64,000 nucleotides of DNA, from assembly GCF_901000735.1 (NCBI RefSeq), contig NC_081544.1, positions 18,677,358 through 18,741,357 on the forward strand. The letters run 5' to 3'. How positions within the stretch are numbered: the first letter of the stretch is position 1; each line of letters starts with the position of its first letter. Below the pieces are notes generated by a model, which saw only the letters and a list, made by a program, of their open reading frames with translations, ran no database searches and was not told the origin of the DNA. This DNA comes from Corylus avellana (lineage: Eukaryota > Streptophyta > Magnoliopsida > Fagales > Betulaceae). This document shows positions 9,484 through 22,013 of the stretch, piece by piece. The translations under genes and the position numbers were made by a program.

Positions 9484-10910
9484 GTTCGTAATTGGTCAGT
9501 TAAGGGCAGATGACACTAATGAGGATCGAATATTACATCTCACATAAATGTAAAGTCCACTGAAAGGCATTATGTTGAGATTAAGTAATATCTATGCTCA
9601 AAAGGTGTAATAAGACTCTAATAAGGTGTATCAAGAAAAACCATAGGAATAATAGCTTTGAAGGAAGTACTTGATAAAAAATTTAGCGTAGGTCGACACA
9701 TGGTTTTGTGTACGGCTAAAGTCATCAATTGTGGAATGAGTGTGGACTATACTCCCAACCATGGAGAATTCATGCCATTCGTTTGAGAGATAGCAAAATG
9801 AAGTCATCTCTAATATGCTATCGGTAAGGAAGTATATGGTAAAGGATGCGGTCAGATAAGATGACGAAAATGTGCGCACGTAAAGCCATGTCATGATCTG
9901 ACGCCAATCTGTAGGTTTTACAAATGAGAGTTGGCATGAGGCAAAATTATTACTACCTTGTTAATCATGCTTAACTAATGGTAAAAACAGCATAATCAAA
10001 AGGATTCAGGGAACGCCTGAATGAATGATGGTATGCGTTTCTTTTGCCTCATTAAATGTAATAAACATTCTTGGGTGAATGACACTTGTGAATAACAAAC
10101 ATTATAAACTGACATAAATGTAAAGTCCACTTAAAGGCATTATGTTAAGTTTGGTATAATATCTGTATACTGATAGTCATCAGAAAGAAGTGTCAATATA
10201 AATCTCAAATAGGGATAACCTTGGAGATAAGAAATTGAATGAAAAATTGAATACAAGTTTACATATGGTTACTACGTAAAAATCATTAATTGTAGTTTGG
10301 GTGTGGACTGTATTCCCAACTATGGATAATTAATGTTATTTGCTTAGATTATATAGCAAGTAAAGTCACCACTAGTATGTCATCAGAATGACACATATGG
10401 TAAAAAGGTGCAATCAGATGAAATAACATAAGTGTGTACACATCAAAGATGTTATGATCTGATTATTGTCTGCAAGAGGTAGCAGATAAGGAGTTGACAT
10501 GTTTTATGGTACCAAAGGTAAACATGTACAACTAGGGTTTTATTACCGATCATAATAGTATGATCAAGTGGGAGATGAAGGTGCATAGGGTAATCACACT
10601 ATTATAAGTATGGCCATCCCCATACCAGACTGTATAAATATACAGGAAAGTAATATAACTTCCAATTGAGGTAACCGGTTAAGAGATACAACTCTTGGTG
10701 AAGAGTTGAGTTGGGACTCTATAAATAGAGTCCTATGAGAACACAAATTCTATTCCTACAATTTCAATATATGTACGTTAGTTTTACGTAATTGGGAGTG
10801 GGTGTTTTTCAAGTTCTCTTGATCTTCACAGGATTTCTACCCTAACGGGAGAAATCATTCCTGAGATTAATTATACAAGATCCTATGATCCTTTAGAATC
10901 CAATAGTTCG
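9484..10910 (+). mobile_element. Solo LTR (9489-10905) with TSD GTTCG and TA...TA ends
   Basis: GTTCG at 9484-9488 is repeated at 10906-10910, so 9489-10905 (1,417 bp) is an insertion in the MITE. Near its 3' end is a TATA box (TCTATAAATAGAG, about 10719) followed by about 190 bp that could be R-U5, so it reads as a plus-strand LTR. The termini are TAATTGG and CCAATA, not TG/CA. The body contains a diverged internal duplication with period about 570 bp (ACATAAATGTAAAGTCCACT at about 9543 and 10112). No coding sequence is present. Family not assigned; copia-like is a guess. Confidence 0.7.
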
Positions 10911-10928
10911 GCCACCCCAAGGGTCAAA

Positions 10929-10933
<5 letters not shown>

Positions 10934-10963
<30 letters not shown>
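10934..10963. repeat. Poly-A tract of about 30 nt
   Basis: A long A-run lies in the loop of the MITE's central hairpin, between the GGCCACCCCAAGGG arm and its complement. Confidence 0.7.
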
Positions 10964-10965
<2 letters not shown>

Positions 10966-11331
10966 ATTTATTTTTTTTGGCCCTTGGGGGTGGCCGAAGC
11001 CACTCCTAAGCTAAACTGAGGTGGTGGCCAGTCTGGGTTGGGCAGCCACCCCTTTTTATTTTTTTGATTTTTTTATTAATCTTTTTATATTTTGATTTTA
11101 ATTTTAAGAATAATAAAAAATTACAAATGGCCATGTGCCTTTTGCCACATACGAATTAGATAGGCGAATTGTGAGAAATTTATTGCATTTAGCATTTCCC
11201 TTTACTATATACCTTTGTCCGTAGTCTAGCATCCAAGAGTTTCCTCGTAGTGGTATTCACATTCCATTGACTTGTTCCTTAAGTCATTCTCCCATTGTTA
11301 CACTAATTTATAAGGCCTAAGTAGTATATGT

Positions 11332-14300
11332 TGTAACAATATCTCATGACATAAATTAACTAGTAATTAATTTGTGGTATGTCTCCATGTCTCTATTTAT
11401 TGAATAAATAAGACACAAGGATTTGGGACCCTCATTAGAGGGCTTACAGCGAAATACTCATCACTTGCATAATAAAATAGTCGTCACTAACCCACATCAA
11501 GTAATAATAATCGGAGCAATTAAAAACATCATAACATAACTTATCATAATGATTGCACCAAATGTCTCAGTTTAGGTTCGATTATAAAGTTAAGTAACCC
11601 TAAGGGTCTCCCACTCAACTTTGTATAACTGACCTCGATCATATCTGCCAACACTTGGCAGTCTAAAAAACAATCTAGCGAGATCATCCAATGACATCCT
11701 CATGCTTGGGCACCCAAGCACCATCCCTAAAGAACACCCAACTGTAAAACAACTCAACGCATAAGTCCATGACTTAGTGAGTAAAGTACATCCAGAACAT
11801 GTCATCATGCATGCAGTGAACTCAAGCAGTTTATAAAAAGATTAGTAAACCACATTCAATATTATAAAACAATGTCCTTGTTAAAAGAAATGCAAAAAAT
11901 CATTCTAATCCAATATAATTATAGTATATAATATTTCACGTAAACAAGTTATAGTCAAACTTCATATGGCTTATTCGAATCCATAACCCCTTCTCGATAG
12001 GGTTTGTGCCTCCTAAAGGACCTCTGATACTACATCGGTGCCCTAATGAAACACAAGATAAAGCCATCATTAATGGCCTGACCAAGTCTAACCCCTGGTG
12101 ATCCACACTATTTACAATGCCGCAGGACGTAACTACCACATGTTTATGGTAGCACTAGTCACTAACATCCATTGGATCTAATGCCAACAACATAAAAGTA
12201 AAATGTAGACCATATGGCTATTCCCATGTAATGGTAAGCCCATAACTGCCATCTGTACATAGCATGTTATGTTATACAATGCAATTAATCATCATCTCTT
12301 ATATGCATGCACTTATAAAACTTACATTATGCAACATTCTATTTTAAAACGCTCTATTTACTCAAAAGATAGAGTTCACAATATTTGCAAAGCATTTCAT
12401 GTGAGTATAAAGCATGCATGTTTTGGACATATAAAATTAGTATGTCATAAAAGGATGACAACAAGTATCTGTGTGAGCTTAACTCACCTTTATCGTAAAA
12501 GTTGTAGCGCCCCGACTTTACTTAATGAAAGGCGAAAGTGGAAATCTCCAATTCCCACTAAGCACTACTATTTCTTCCTCAATATCATCAGAGATTATAA
12601 ATCTTGCAGCGGAATAAATTATTTTTTTCTTATATAACCCTTACAGAACACACCAGAGCTGATAATAAGACTTCTATATTAAACAGATTTTTACATTGTA
12701 TTTTACATGATAAGAAACACACTAGTCAAAAGTGCCATAGACAGCACATAAGTAACTGTACAGCAAAAGTACCTAGAACATGTCTAACTATAGATACATT
12801 TCAAAAGATAGATATCTTCATGATATTCTACAACAAACTAAGGCACCAAAAAGCCTTATCCATAATAACCTAGGCAGGCATATGGATCATCTTCACCCTC
12901 TTCTACATCTGCATCAACATCTATGTAAATGTGGTGTAATTGTGGTGTATTACCACATTTACATAGGTGGATTAATGAGTCCACGATCTCAATAAGTGTA
13001 AGAATTACTGATATTTTCAATATGAGTCATCTTTTTCACAAATATCTCTAACATGGTGATTATAATAACAGCTACGTTAGGTTTTATAGACAGATTCGTT
13101 TTTGTATAATCCATAGCTGATAAGATAAGCACTGTAAAGCTATTTTGTAATAAAATCTACTTATCTTCTTTACACATTTTCTTTACTATGTACGACTTTA
13201 TATTTATACATATGTGGATTTTACTTGTATCTCATAAAATGAATATGCATATAAATATAAAGAGGTAAAACAAATAAATCACAAAACATATAAATCACAT
13301 TATTCAATGTATGTAATGCAATCTTTGGCTTTTTCGGCTTTCTAAAGGACTTGAATCTTTCGTTTACAGCTATCCGGAGACACCTACGGCTCCTCAGTTA
13401 GCACCTGGCTTCTTATTTTAACCTGAAAGGCTCCTTCAGCTTCCACCGTTAACATAAGAACATCTTATAATTTTACATTCAACTTTAGGAAGACAATAGG
13501 CTTCTTATTTAACCTGAGAGGCTCTTTCGGCTCCCACCGTTAACATTGAAAAACCTTCTTGCTTAATATTTAATTAATCTCTTATTCTCAATGTTCAATA
13601 ATATGCAATAACATGTCTCTTAAAATCATTCTTTTGTTCTCATAATCATCTTCTTTCATTTCGCAACATATTTCACCGACACATGTAAAAATAATTGAAA
13701 GCATATAATCATGTTACTAACAAAATATTAAGGCTCATGTAATAATCATACTTCGAAAGCTTTATAAAATAATATCAGTCCCAATAAGTAGTTATACTTA
13801 CTAAAATAGTATCATGCTCAGTAAGTAGCTATACTTACTTTTCATTGTAAACCGTCAAGTTGGATTCCCGCTCTAACCCTTGATTCTAATATTCACTGCA
13901 TTTAGTGCGCCCGTACGCGACCATATATTAGTTTAAAATTATATTTAAAAGGCTAAAATAACGAACTCTTAATTTCTCCTTATGCTCTATACAAAATTGG
14001 ACAGCATAACGACTATATAGCGTTACCACATTTTTTTATATGGGCATTACTACGGCATTAATATAATATTTATCTAAAACTTCTAATATTATTTGGGCAT
14101 CACAACGGCGCTATTGTAAAATACCTAATAAAATTTAGGTAGCACAACGACGCATTTGTAATATTTACAAGGATGATTGAATATAATATCATTCCCTGAG
14201 ATATTCAATCACACTTTCCCGAGCAATTTAGACATCATAATGACATAAATTAAATTCTAATAACTAAAATTGACGTAAATTAAGGATAAAAGAATTATAT

Positions 14301-14749
14301 CTAACACTCCCACCTGAAGTAGCTCCAAAGCTTTAAGATTAAAGCTTATTACTATTATATATATATATTTCTCACTATTTAGAATCTCTCAGTAACCGAC
14401 TCGTGAGAGAGGGAGAGAGCATTGCTGTGATTTGAAAAACACAAGCATCGCACGGCCTATTTATAGGCAAGGTTTGGGGACAAGGGTGGAATTAGCTGCA
14501 AAGAGTTCAAGCGGTGGAAAACAAAACTTGATTGCCGTTAATTTTTGTAGGCGTGGAATTTTCCAGAATTGGTTTGACTTGTTAGCGCAGCTTCCAAACC
14601 AACCCAATCCACACAATATCAAACATGAATCTTCTACTGTGTGTATAAAACCAGCTTTTGCAAAATCCACTCACCCACATCCACGTTTGCCACTTAGTAA
14701 AAATAATAATCTAATTAAATGAGTTATAACCTTAACTCTTATTTTTACC

Positions 14750-14795
<46 letters not shown>

Positions 14796-15060
14796 TTCAA
14801 CTAATCCATTTTCTTTTTAAGTCTAATTAAATCTTGAGTAACAAATTATTAATAATGCGAATCAAAGCCTAGTTCAAACCAACTACTTCTCAAATTAAAC
14901 TATAACATAAAATTAGATATCAAATATATTTTCCTAATATATTTGATTTAACTTAAGACCAAAGTTTATACTAAAGCATTCTTAGTCATCTTTAATAAAT
15001 TCCTCGGACGTTACAAAAGTCCTCCTAGTAACCATCCTCGAACTCACCAACACCAAAATA
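11332..15060 (-). mobile_element. Gypsy-type LTR (LTR-1), interrupted at 12503-15015
   Basis: Plus-strand reading begins TGTAACAATATC at 11332. Its layout matches the better-preserved LTR of element T (59584-61648): an opening TGTAAC block, a block with ACACAAGGATTTGGGACC, and a block with CCCCTTCTCGATAGGG, CATCGGTGCCC and AAGCCCATAACTGCC (compare 60290-60510). By analogy with T the LTR is minus-sense. It is broken by a complete solo LTR with TSD AAAGT and then meets another LTR at 15061. No internal region is attached. Confidence 0.6.
12498..15020 (-). mobile_element. Solo gypsy LTR (12503-15015) with TSD AAAGT
   Basis: 2,513 bp beginning TGTAGCGCCCCGAC and ending CGGACGTTACA. AAAGT flanks it on both sides (12498-12502 and 15016-15020). 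In the minus sense a TATA box lies at 14457-14468 (CTATTTATAGGC on plus). It contains a 15-bp perfect inverted repeat at 12921-12966 and a TA microsatellite at about 14752-14792. Apparent frames such as 12269-12637 straddle its border and are not genes. Confidence 0.85.
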
Positions 15061-15592
15061 TGTAGCACCTCGGCTTTACTAGGAAAGCCGTAAGTGGAAT
15101 TATTTAAATTTTCATGTGACACTACTACTTTTTCCTTACTAAATAACATAGCGGAAAACTAGTAATAAATTTTTCTTTTCTTTTTTATAACCAATACTCG
15201 CTGATAAATACATACCAGAGCTTCTATTATATATCATTATGACATCATAAACTTTATCCTTAATACAATGAGTCATATGTGTCATAAATACAACTAAACT
15301 AACCATACTAACTTATGACAGGATAGCTCTTCAAAAGTAGAAGCCTTTTGCAAGCCTGAAAGGTAAAAGTCTAATCAGGCATATGGATCCTCAGCGACAG
15401 TCTTTGGAATGACATCTATGGAATCATTATGGTTTTACAGGTAGAAGTGTGAGACTACGGCTCAGTAAGTTCAAGCAAACTGACCATTTATAATGTGAGC
15501 CGATCTTTATTTGAAAATCAATCTTATCACCAATATTTACTAAATAGCCATATATGTAGGGTTTTCACAAATAAGTTTTAATAAATGTATGG
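15061..15592 (-). mobile_element. Partial gypsy LTR (LTR-3)
   Basis: Starts TGTAGCACCTCGGC and is related to 12503-13010: shared blocks are the GCGGAA segment, ACCAGAGCT and GGCATATGGATC. It is cut at 15593 by the 3' LTR of element X, so no TSD can be read. Confidence 0.6.
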
Positions 15593-16890
15593 TGTTGTGC
15601 AAATTTATTTAACTCACAAGTGCACAAATTGAATGTAGTCAGTGGATTACAAGTGCGAGGTCGATCACACAAGGAATTGTGTTCTTGAAAGCAAATTTAT
15701 ATCTAAATCAATTGAACCCTAACCTAGTTCCAAATTTTGAGAGATTTTTGTTTGAATGAAAAATTAAAAGTATAAGCAATTTAAAGTGATTGTAATCTAA
15801 TGATGAAGTACTAGGGTTTCGGAATCCGCACTAACAAATTCATAGCAACATAATTTCATGATCTATAATATTCCCCAAAGTTCTCACATGTAAATCTTAG
15901 GTTTGTTTTACTATTGCTTCAAAGAATTAATCAAAATATCCCATGTATCCATTGATAACCTAAATCACAAAAGAAATCCAATATTCAATCAAATCATTAA
16001 CTGTATCAATAAATCACAAGAAAATATCTAATTTTTATCAAAACATCAATTGTATCGAGAGAATAAATCACAGGGGAAATTAAATTTTTAACAAAGAAAA
16101 CCAAGCAATCAAATGTATTGAATAATCTTAAATCATCAAGTATATCTTTGAATCACAAAAGATATCAAAGAATTATTGAATCCAATTGATTAGAAGTAAA
16201 ACAATAGGGCAATTAAACCATTAAATTGGGAAACATTACATACATGAAACAAAGTTGCTAATTATAAGTGAGGCTTTATCTTCAACCTTAGTTGAAGGTT
16301 TAGCCTCTCATGTTATTGAAAGACAAAACAAGATAAATTGAATTCATAATGGAAAATTATTGAGTACTTACAAATATAGAATCACAAAGTTGAGATCCAA
16401 AAACTAGGAAATCCTAAAACTCTCTTCCCTCTCCTCTGAAATCTCGAAATTCACAGCCTCTCTCAACTAATCTAAAGAGTTTTCTATTTATAGACCTAAA
16501 ACTAGGTTTGCAAGTAGGATTAGAATTAAAACTCGTTGCCAGATCGGACATTGCACTCGATCGCACAATTCCTGCGCTCGAGCATGTAGCTTCCCCCTAC
16601 CATGCAAACATGTGCACGGCTTAGCTTTCCAACGGGCGCATCTGCGCTCGATCTTGGGGCGCCGGGCTCGAGCGTAAATGCGCTCGATCGTAGTATCCGG
16701 CGCTCGATCATAGGTCCGATGGTAGCTTCTCCAAAATGCTCAACTTTATCATAAATCCTGCAGTTTTCCCATAGCAACCTATAAAACACTAAAGACACAG
16801 AACTAATCCAGAACATCAGATAATAACACAATTAAAGGATTAACACAAGTAAATTAAGGGGTCCAAATATGCAATATTTGGCACGCATCA
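15593..16890 (-). mobile_element. Element X 3' LTR (Athila/Tat type)
   Basis: Minus-sense LTR. On plus it begins TGTTGTGCAAATTTATTTAACTC and ends GGCACGCATCA, which corresponds to the TGATAAGTGCC start of the family with one change. A TATA box lies at 16484-16493, and a cluster of CGCTCGATCGCA-like motifs at 16545-16712 lies upstream of it. The same LTR family occurs at 34961-36305 (inverted), 39423-40728 and 48237-49571. Confidence 0.85.
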
Positions 16891-16905
16891 AACACCCCCA
16901 AACTT
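16891..16905 (-). other. Polypurine tract of element X
   Basis: On the minus strand AAGTTTGGGGGTGTT abuts the LTR start. It is the expected plus-strand primer site of an Athila/Tat element. Confidence 0.8.
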
Positions 16906-18340
16906 AACTTTTGCTAGTCCCTTAGCAAAAAAAAAAAAAAAAAAAAAAAAAATGAAAAACAAAAACAAACAAAAACATAACCTCTTCGTGGGAGAAACAA
17001 TTGCATTTTAGCATTATGTAAATTAAGCTTTTTTAAACCCCTAGGGTATCCCTTTAGGAGGACAAGTGGAAGTCTCGTGAGGGCTTAACATGAATGATAC
17101 CCACAAACATTGTAGCACTATGTTGTTAACAAGAAAGAATTTTCACATAAACCATGGTTCTTGTTTATGAGCAAACTTTAAAAGACAAACACCATCATCA
17201 CAGTCAAAAGCAAATCCAAAATCAATTCACTCATAAATGGATAATTGAAACCTCATATGTCCTGAAAAGTGCAAAGTGTAATTAGCATATAAATATGAGG
17301 CTTATAGCTTAAACTCAAGACAAATTCCATGAAATTTGTAAGAATCCCTAACAGATGAAATGACCAAGGCAAGATATGCATTTATTTATTTATTTTTTTT
17401 ACAGGCTCTACAATGTCTAACTCCCTTAAGCTTTCTAATTGACATATGTAACAAGTGTTAGGCCAATGACTCCCAAGCCAGGTGGCTTTAGGGCACTAGA
17501 TGTAAACATCCCTAAGGGATTATTAACTTAAGTAAAAAAGGTTACGAAGTCAGATTAGCCATATCATAAATCAACTAGAACTTCACACCTTTTGACGCGA
17601 ATACTCAATGCTTAATGAGACAAGAGGTCCGGTTACTCAGCGGAAAACTCAACATGATCTTTCTTTTCTTTTTCCTTCTCTTTTTTTATTTTTTATTTTG
17701 TTTATATCTTGCAAGCCAAGGTTATTCATCAATAGGTCATCCAACAAATCTCAAAGGAAAAAGCTTAAGCTAAAACATCATACCTCACTGAAAACATGCT
17801 AATGTGCTCATAAAAATTTATCTCAAAACAAGTGAAATCTCTTTTACCCAAAAATATGTCAAAGAACTCAGACTCCTAATGACATAATGATGTGTTCAAT
17901 CCTTTAAGCAAGCCAATGAAATGCAAACCACAGTTAGTTTAACTCAACTTGACAACAACATAGCACAAAATGTTTTTTATTTTTTTCAAAAAATTTTAAC
18001 ACAAAAAGACAAATAAAACTAAACAACAAAAAGACAAATAAAACTAAACAAATAAGAGCAAAAATAAACAGACAAAGTGTTTTTCCATACTCCCAAACTT
18101 GAATTACACATTGTCCTCAATGTGGGCAAAAATACAATACCAAGAGGTGCAGCGAACCAGAGTGAGCAAAGAGACGACCCCCAAACTTACTCGTGAACAC
18201 ACCCGTCCTGAAAACACAAAAATAACAAAAATAAACATAAACAAAACAAAAACATATAAATAAAAATAAAAGGAAAGAGGAGTGCCTCCCATAAGCGCTA
18301 AGTTTACCGTCTTCAGCCAGACTTTTCACTGCCGACGATT
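16906..18340 (-). mobile_element. Element X 3' noncoding region with conserved modules
   Basis: No ORF. Contains the block TTGACGCGAATACTCAATGC...GAGGTCCGGTTACTCAG (about 17591-17650), the hairpin 18107-18124 next to a second CCCAAACTT (18092-18100), a third CCCCCAAACTTAC (about 18179-18191), and GTGCCTCCCATAAGCGCTAA (about 18282) before the integrase end. The same order occurs in elements Z, W, S, V and U. A-run at about 16928-16951. Confidence 0.7.
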
Positions 18341-19213
18341 AAGTAGATGACGTAGGATCTTCCAAGGGCAATTCCTCTATCTCCAGAATCTCCAATTCCA
18401 AGAACGGCTTCAATCGCTGACCATTGACCTTGAGAGTACTTCCATTCTTAGGATCCTCGATCTCGATGGCTCCATGAGTAGAAATGCACGCAGTATGAAT
18501 GGTCCAGTCCATCGGGATTTGAGCTTTCCTAGAAACAAATGCAAACGTGAGTTGTAAAGGAGGACTTTCTGACCAACTTCAAATGATCTTCTCAAAATGT
18601 CTTGGTCATGAGTCTTCTTCAGTTGAGCTTTGTACCGCTTGGCACAGTCATAGGCATCATTCCTCAATTCGTCTACTTCATCTAGTTGTAGCATCCTTTG
18701 ATCGCCAGCCTTGGTGAGACTGAAATTCAGCTGCTTGATAGCCCAATAAGCCCGGTGCTCCAGTTCCACTAGAAGGTGTCAAGCCTTGCCATACATGATT
18801 CGATAGGGAGACATGCCAATTGGAGTCTTGAATGCAATCCGGTATGCCCACAAAGCGTCATTGAGTCGAAGAGACCAATCCTTCCTTGTCGGGATCACAG
18901 TCTTCTCTAATATTCTCATGATTTCTCTGTTGGATATTTTAACTTGCCCACTTGTCTGAGGATGGTAGGGAGTTGCAACTTTATGAGTGATGCCATATTT
19001 CTTCATGGGTTGCTAAAAAAATCGGTTGCAGAAATGCTTCCCCCCCATCTCTAATGATGGCACGTGGTGTCTTGAAACGTGGGAACAAATTTTTCTTCAG
19101 AAATTGCAGCACGACTCTATGATCATTAGTTTTGCATGCAATGGCTCCACCCACTTCGAAACATAATCCACTGCCACAAGGAAGAAAAGGTACCCATAAG
19201 AATTAGGGAATGG
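18341..19213 (-). pseudogene. Element X integrase C-terminal half (broken)
   Basis: Minus-strand remains of the pol 3' end. In translation order: VDYVSKWVE (RNase H-fold core start, near 19150-19190), a broken stretch, then [17 protein letters not shown] with SNRE carrying the third catalytic residue (18930-19006). Next come [13 protein letters not shown], then the post-core region with [11 protein letters not shown] and [10 protein letters not shown], and the family end [13 protein letters not shown] segment in another frame near 18410-18440. Stops at about 18777 and frameshifts make it inactive. It is cut at 19213 by the LTR of element Y. Confidence 0.85.
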
Positions 19214-19273
19214 TAATGTGGTATTTTTGTGACCAAAAATATCAATTATAAGAGTACCACTCGCAATAGTACG
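19214..19273 (-). mobile_element. Element Y 3' LTR, left piece
   Basis: 60 bp beginning TAATGTGGTATTTTTGTGACC and ending in GTACG. They match the end of the Y 5' LTR at 31228 (TGATGTGGTATTTTTGTGAC...). The LTR resumes at 24975 after the Z insertion, with GTACG duplicated. Confidence 0.8.
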
Positions 19274-20625
19274 TGATGTGGTATTGTTGTGACCACAAAT
19301 TTCAATTATAAAAATAACCACTCGCAATAGGACGAATCTTTGTAGGATACGGCTATAGAGAGGGTGTCGAACCTCAAGGACTGCAGGGGTTTTATTATCA
19401 AAATTTGAAATATCAAAATTAACTTAATTAAAAAGAGAATTGATTTGATTTTCTTTAAAGCGAAAGTACAGGAAAATAAAAGAGATTTAAAATAAGAGAG
19501 AGAATGTAAGGTATTGACTTCACCTCTATCTGCACAACAATGGCTAATCATAATTAATCCCAGAAATTCATTCTATGCATGTTATAAATAAACAAGAAAC
19601 TACCTTATTAAAGAATAAGCATAATCTATCTTTGGTTGGCACGGATCGTCCACCTAACCACTAAGATGCGGTACTACCCGTCTTCCCTAGGTATAAATTA
19701 TCAAATTCTTTAACAGGATACATATAATCAATGAATAAGTGTAACCCATCTTCGGTTGGCACGGATTGTCTACCTAAATTACATTAAACTAGGGTGTAGT
19801 ACAATCCGTCTTCCCTAGGCATGGCCTATCAAATCCTATTGATCATATGTCAATTAAACCCATTGTATAACCATCATTCTCATAATCACAGAAAACAAGA
19901 ATGATTTGAGATCAATAAAAGTAAAATACTTTCTAAGACAAGAGAAGAATTTTACAAATATTGATTTTGAAATTTAAGAACAATTGCATTTAATATGAAG
20001 AACATAAATCAATTGTAGAAATCCTCATAGTTCTACAATCAACATGCATAAATTGAAAATGTAAAAATTAAATACAATCAAACCATTGTGCTGGGATAAG
20101 GTTACATCAACACCCCACGAAGGGGTTTAGCCGCTCATGATCTTCTAAGCTCCAAAGACAATTTTCTGATTTCTAGCTCTAGGAAGTGGTGTGTTTGTTT
20201 AGAATGTTTAGAGCCCTATTTATAGGGATTAGGAGAACCCTAAAATCCCTAGAAACCCTCAAAAAACCGTAATTCAGTCTCCCAGTCGGATTGGGAGACC
20301 TAGAAAAACTTTCCTTCTCAATTTCGGAGTCTGTTTTGCCTCTGGCGCTCGTGTGCGCTCGAGCGCACTGTAGCTGCGCTCGAGCATACTGTAGCTACAG
20401 TAACATGCTACAGTAATTTGCTACAGTCCCCCCTGCTACAGTATTTTGCTACAGTGCCACTACAGTACTTGAATTGCATTTTGAGCGCAAAAACAACGAT
20501 TTTCTTTGTATCTTTATTAAACACCTGAAAACACAAAAGCAAAACAAAATCAAACAAATAACAACGCTAAGAAATTAACATATGCAAATTAAGGGGCTTG
20601 AATGTGCAACATTCGGCGCTTATCA
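19274..20625 (-). repeat. Element Z 3' LTR
   Basis: 1,352 bp. Plus reading starts TGATGTGGTATTG and ends GGCGCTTATCA. TATA box at 20216-20225. GC-rich CGCTCGAGCGCA motifs and seven CTACAGT repeats lie upstream of it (20343-20470). Confidence 0.9.
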
Positions 20626-22013
20626 CACCCCCAAACTTACATATTGTTAGTCCCTTAGCAATACAAAACAGAAAATAAACTGAAAAATAAAAAGATAAAT
20701 CCATCTTTCGTGGGATATACGATTGCATTTAGCATATGCAACAAGCCTTTTAAATCCCTAGGTATTCCCTAGAGGACGAGTGAAGTCTCGTGAGGGTTTT
20801 CCAGGAATGATACCCACAAACATTGTCATCATTATGTCATTCAAATGGATAAAGCATCACAAAAATAATGGTTTTCATTCATTAGCAAGCTTAAAATTAT
20901 AAACTCCATCTTCAAAATTCCAAAGAATTTACAAGTCAAATCACTTACAAATGGCAAATTGAGATACACTAATTTCAATTAGTGCAAAGTAAACTAACAC
21001 ATAGTCATGAGGCTTCAAAATAATTCCAATATGAATGAATCACCATCTCAGAATTCATTGGACTTCATATCAAATGAAACAACCAAGGCATACAATTTTT
21101 TTTTTAAAGGCTTTGTAATGCTTAGCTCCCTTAAGCTTTCTAGTTGACTCATGTATCGAGTGTTAGGCCAATGTCTCCCAAACCAAATGGCCTTAGGGCA
21201 TTAGGTGTAAAGACACCCCTAAGGACTTACTAACTCGAGTAAAAAATGCTACGAAGCTAAGCTAGCCATTTTATTAATCAACCCAAAAATTTCACTTTTT
21301 GACGCGAACACTCATTGCTTAATGAGGCAAGAGGTCCGGTTACTCAGCGAAAAATTCAAACTTGATTTTTTTATTTTATTTTATTTTATTTTTTTTATAC
21401 ATATATAGCATGCCAAAGTTATTCATCTAATATGTCACGCAATAGAATTCAAGACATTGAAAACAAACATAATTGGTCTCAAAATTCATACCTCATAGAC
21501 ATGTGCTAGTGTGCTAAAGATAGATTTAAATTGAAACAAGAAGCATCTCATGTTGCCAAAAGTAAGTAACAAGACTTAAAATCCCTAAGTCATATGATCA
21601 TGTGTTCAGAACTTTAAGCCTATCAATGAAATTTAAACAAAAATCAAAGCTCAACCATATGCTTAATAATGACATAACAACAAAAATGGACTGTGTTTTG
21701 TTTTTCCATACCCCCAAACTTGAATCATACATTGTCCCCAATGTATGGATAGAACTAAAGAATAAGATCAAAAGTATAGGAATACCTGAATGAGCAGATG
21801 TGGGCATATCATACCCCCAAACTTGAATGCAAAAACACATGTCCTAAAAATGTGATACTCCAACCAAATACCAATCAAGTGCACACATTGTTGTAAAAAT
21901 ATAAACAAAGAATGGAGCAACAATGGATAAAATAAACCTGGATGGAGATCATGTGCCCTGGTGGAGTGAGGAGTCAAGCGCACAGGGCCTGCACTCGATC
22001 TTATGAAACTAAC
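20626..22013 (-). other. Element Z 3' noncoding region and polypurine tract
   Basis: The PPT (AAGTTTGGGGGTG on minus) abuts the 3' LTR at 20626. Further modules: the GCGAACACTCATTGCTT block with a perfect 6-bp-stem hairpin (21311-21326), a second CCCCCAAACTT at 21711-21721 followed by a 9-bp-stem hairpin at 21726-21747, and a third CCCCCAAACTTGAATGC at about 21813. Confidence 0.75.

Larger units (their letters stand above)
9277..11210. mobile_element. MULE-type MITE (9287-11200) with 10-bp TSD, split by a solo LTR
   Basis: Long terminal inverted repeats of about 200 bp begin GGGAAATG at 9287 and end CATTTCCC at 11200. The arms share TCTAATTC, then ATATGTGGCAAAAGGCACATG and AAAAAGGGGTGG. The 10-bp sequence TTTACTATAT flanks the element at 9277-9286 and 11201-11210, a size typical of Mutator-like elements. 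Removing the LTR inserted at 9489-10905 leaves about 490 bp with a second internal hairpin (GGCCACCCCAAGGG / CCCTTGGGGGTGGCC). No transposase is encoded. Confidence 0.85.

Noticed and set aside
12269..12995. Overlapping ORFs of 71-122 codons
   Set aside because: They fall across or inside a solo LTR with TSD and show no protein family features.
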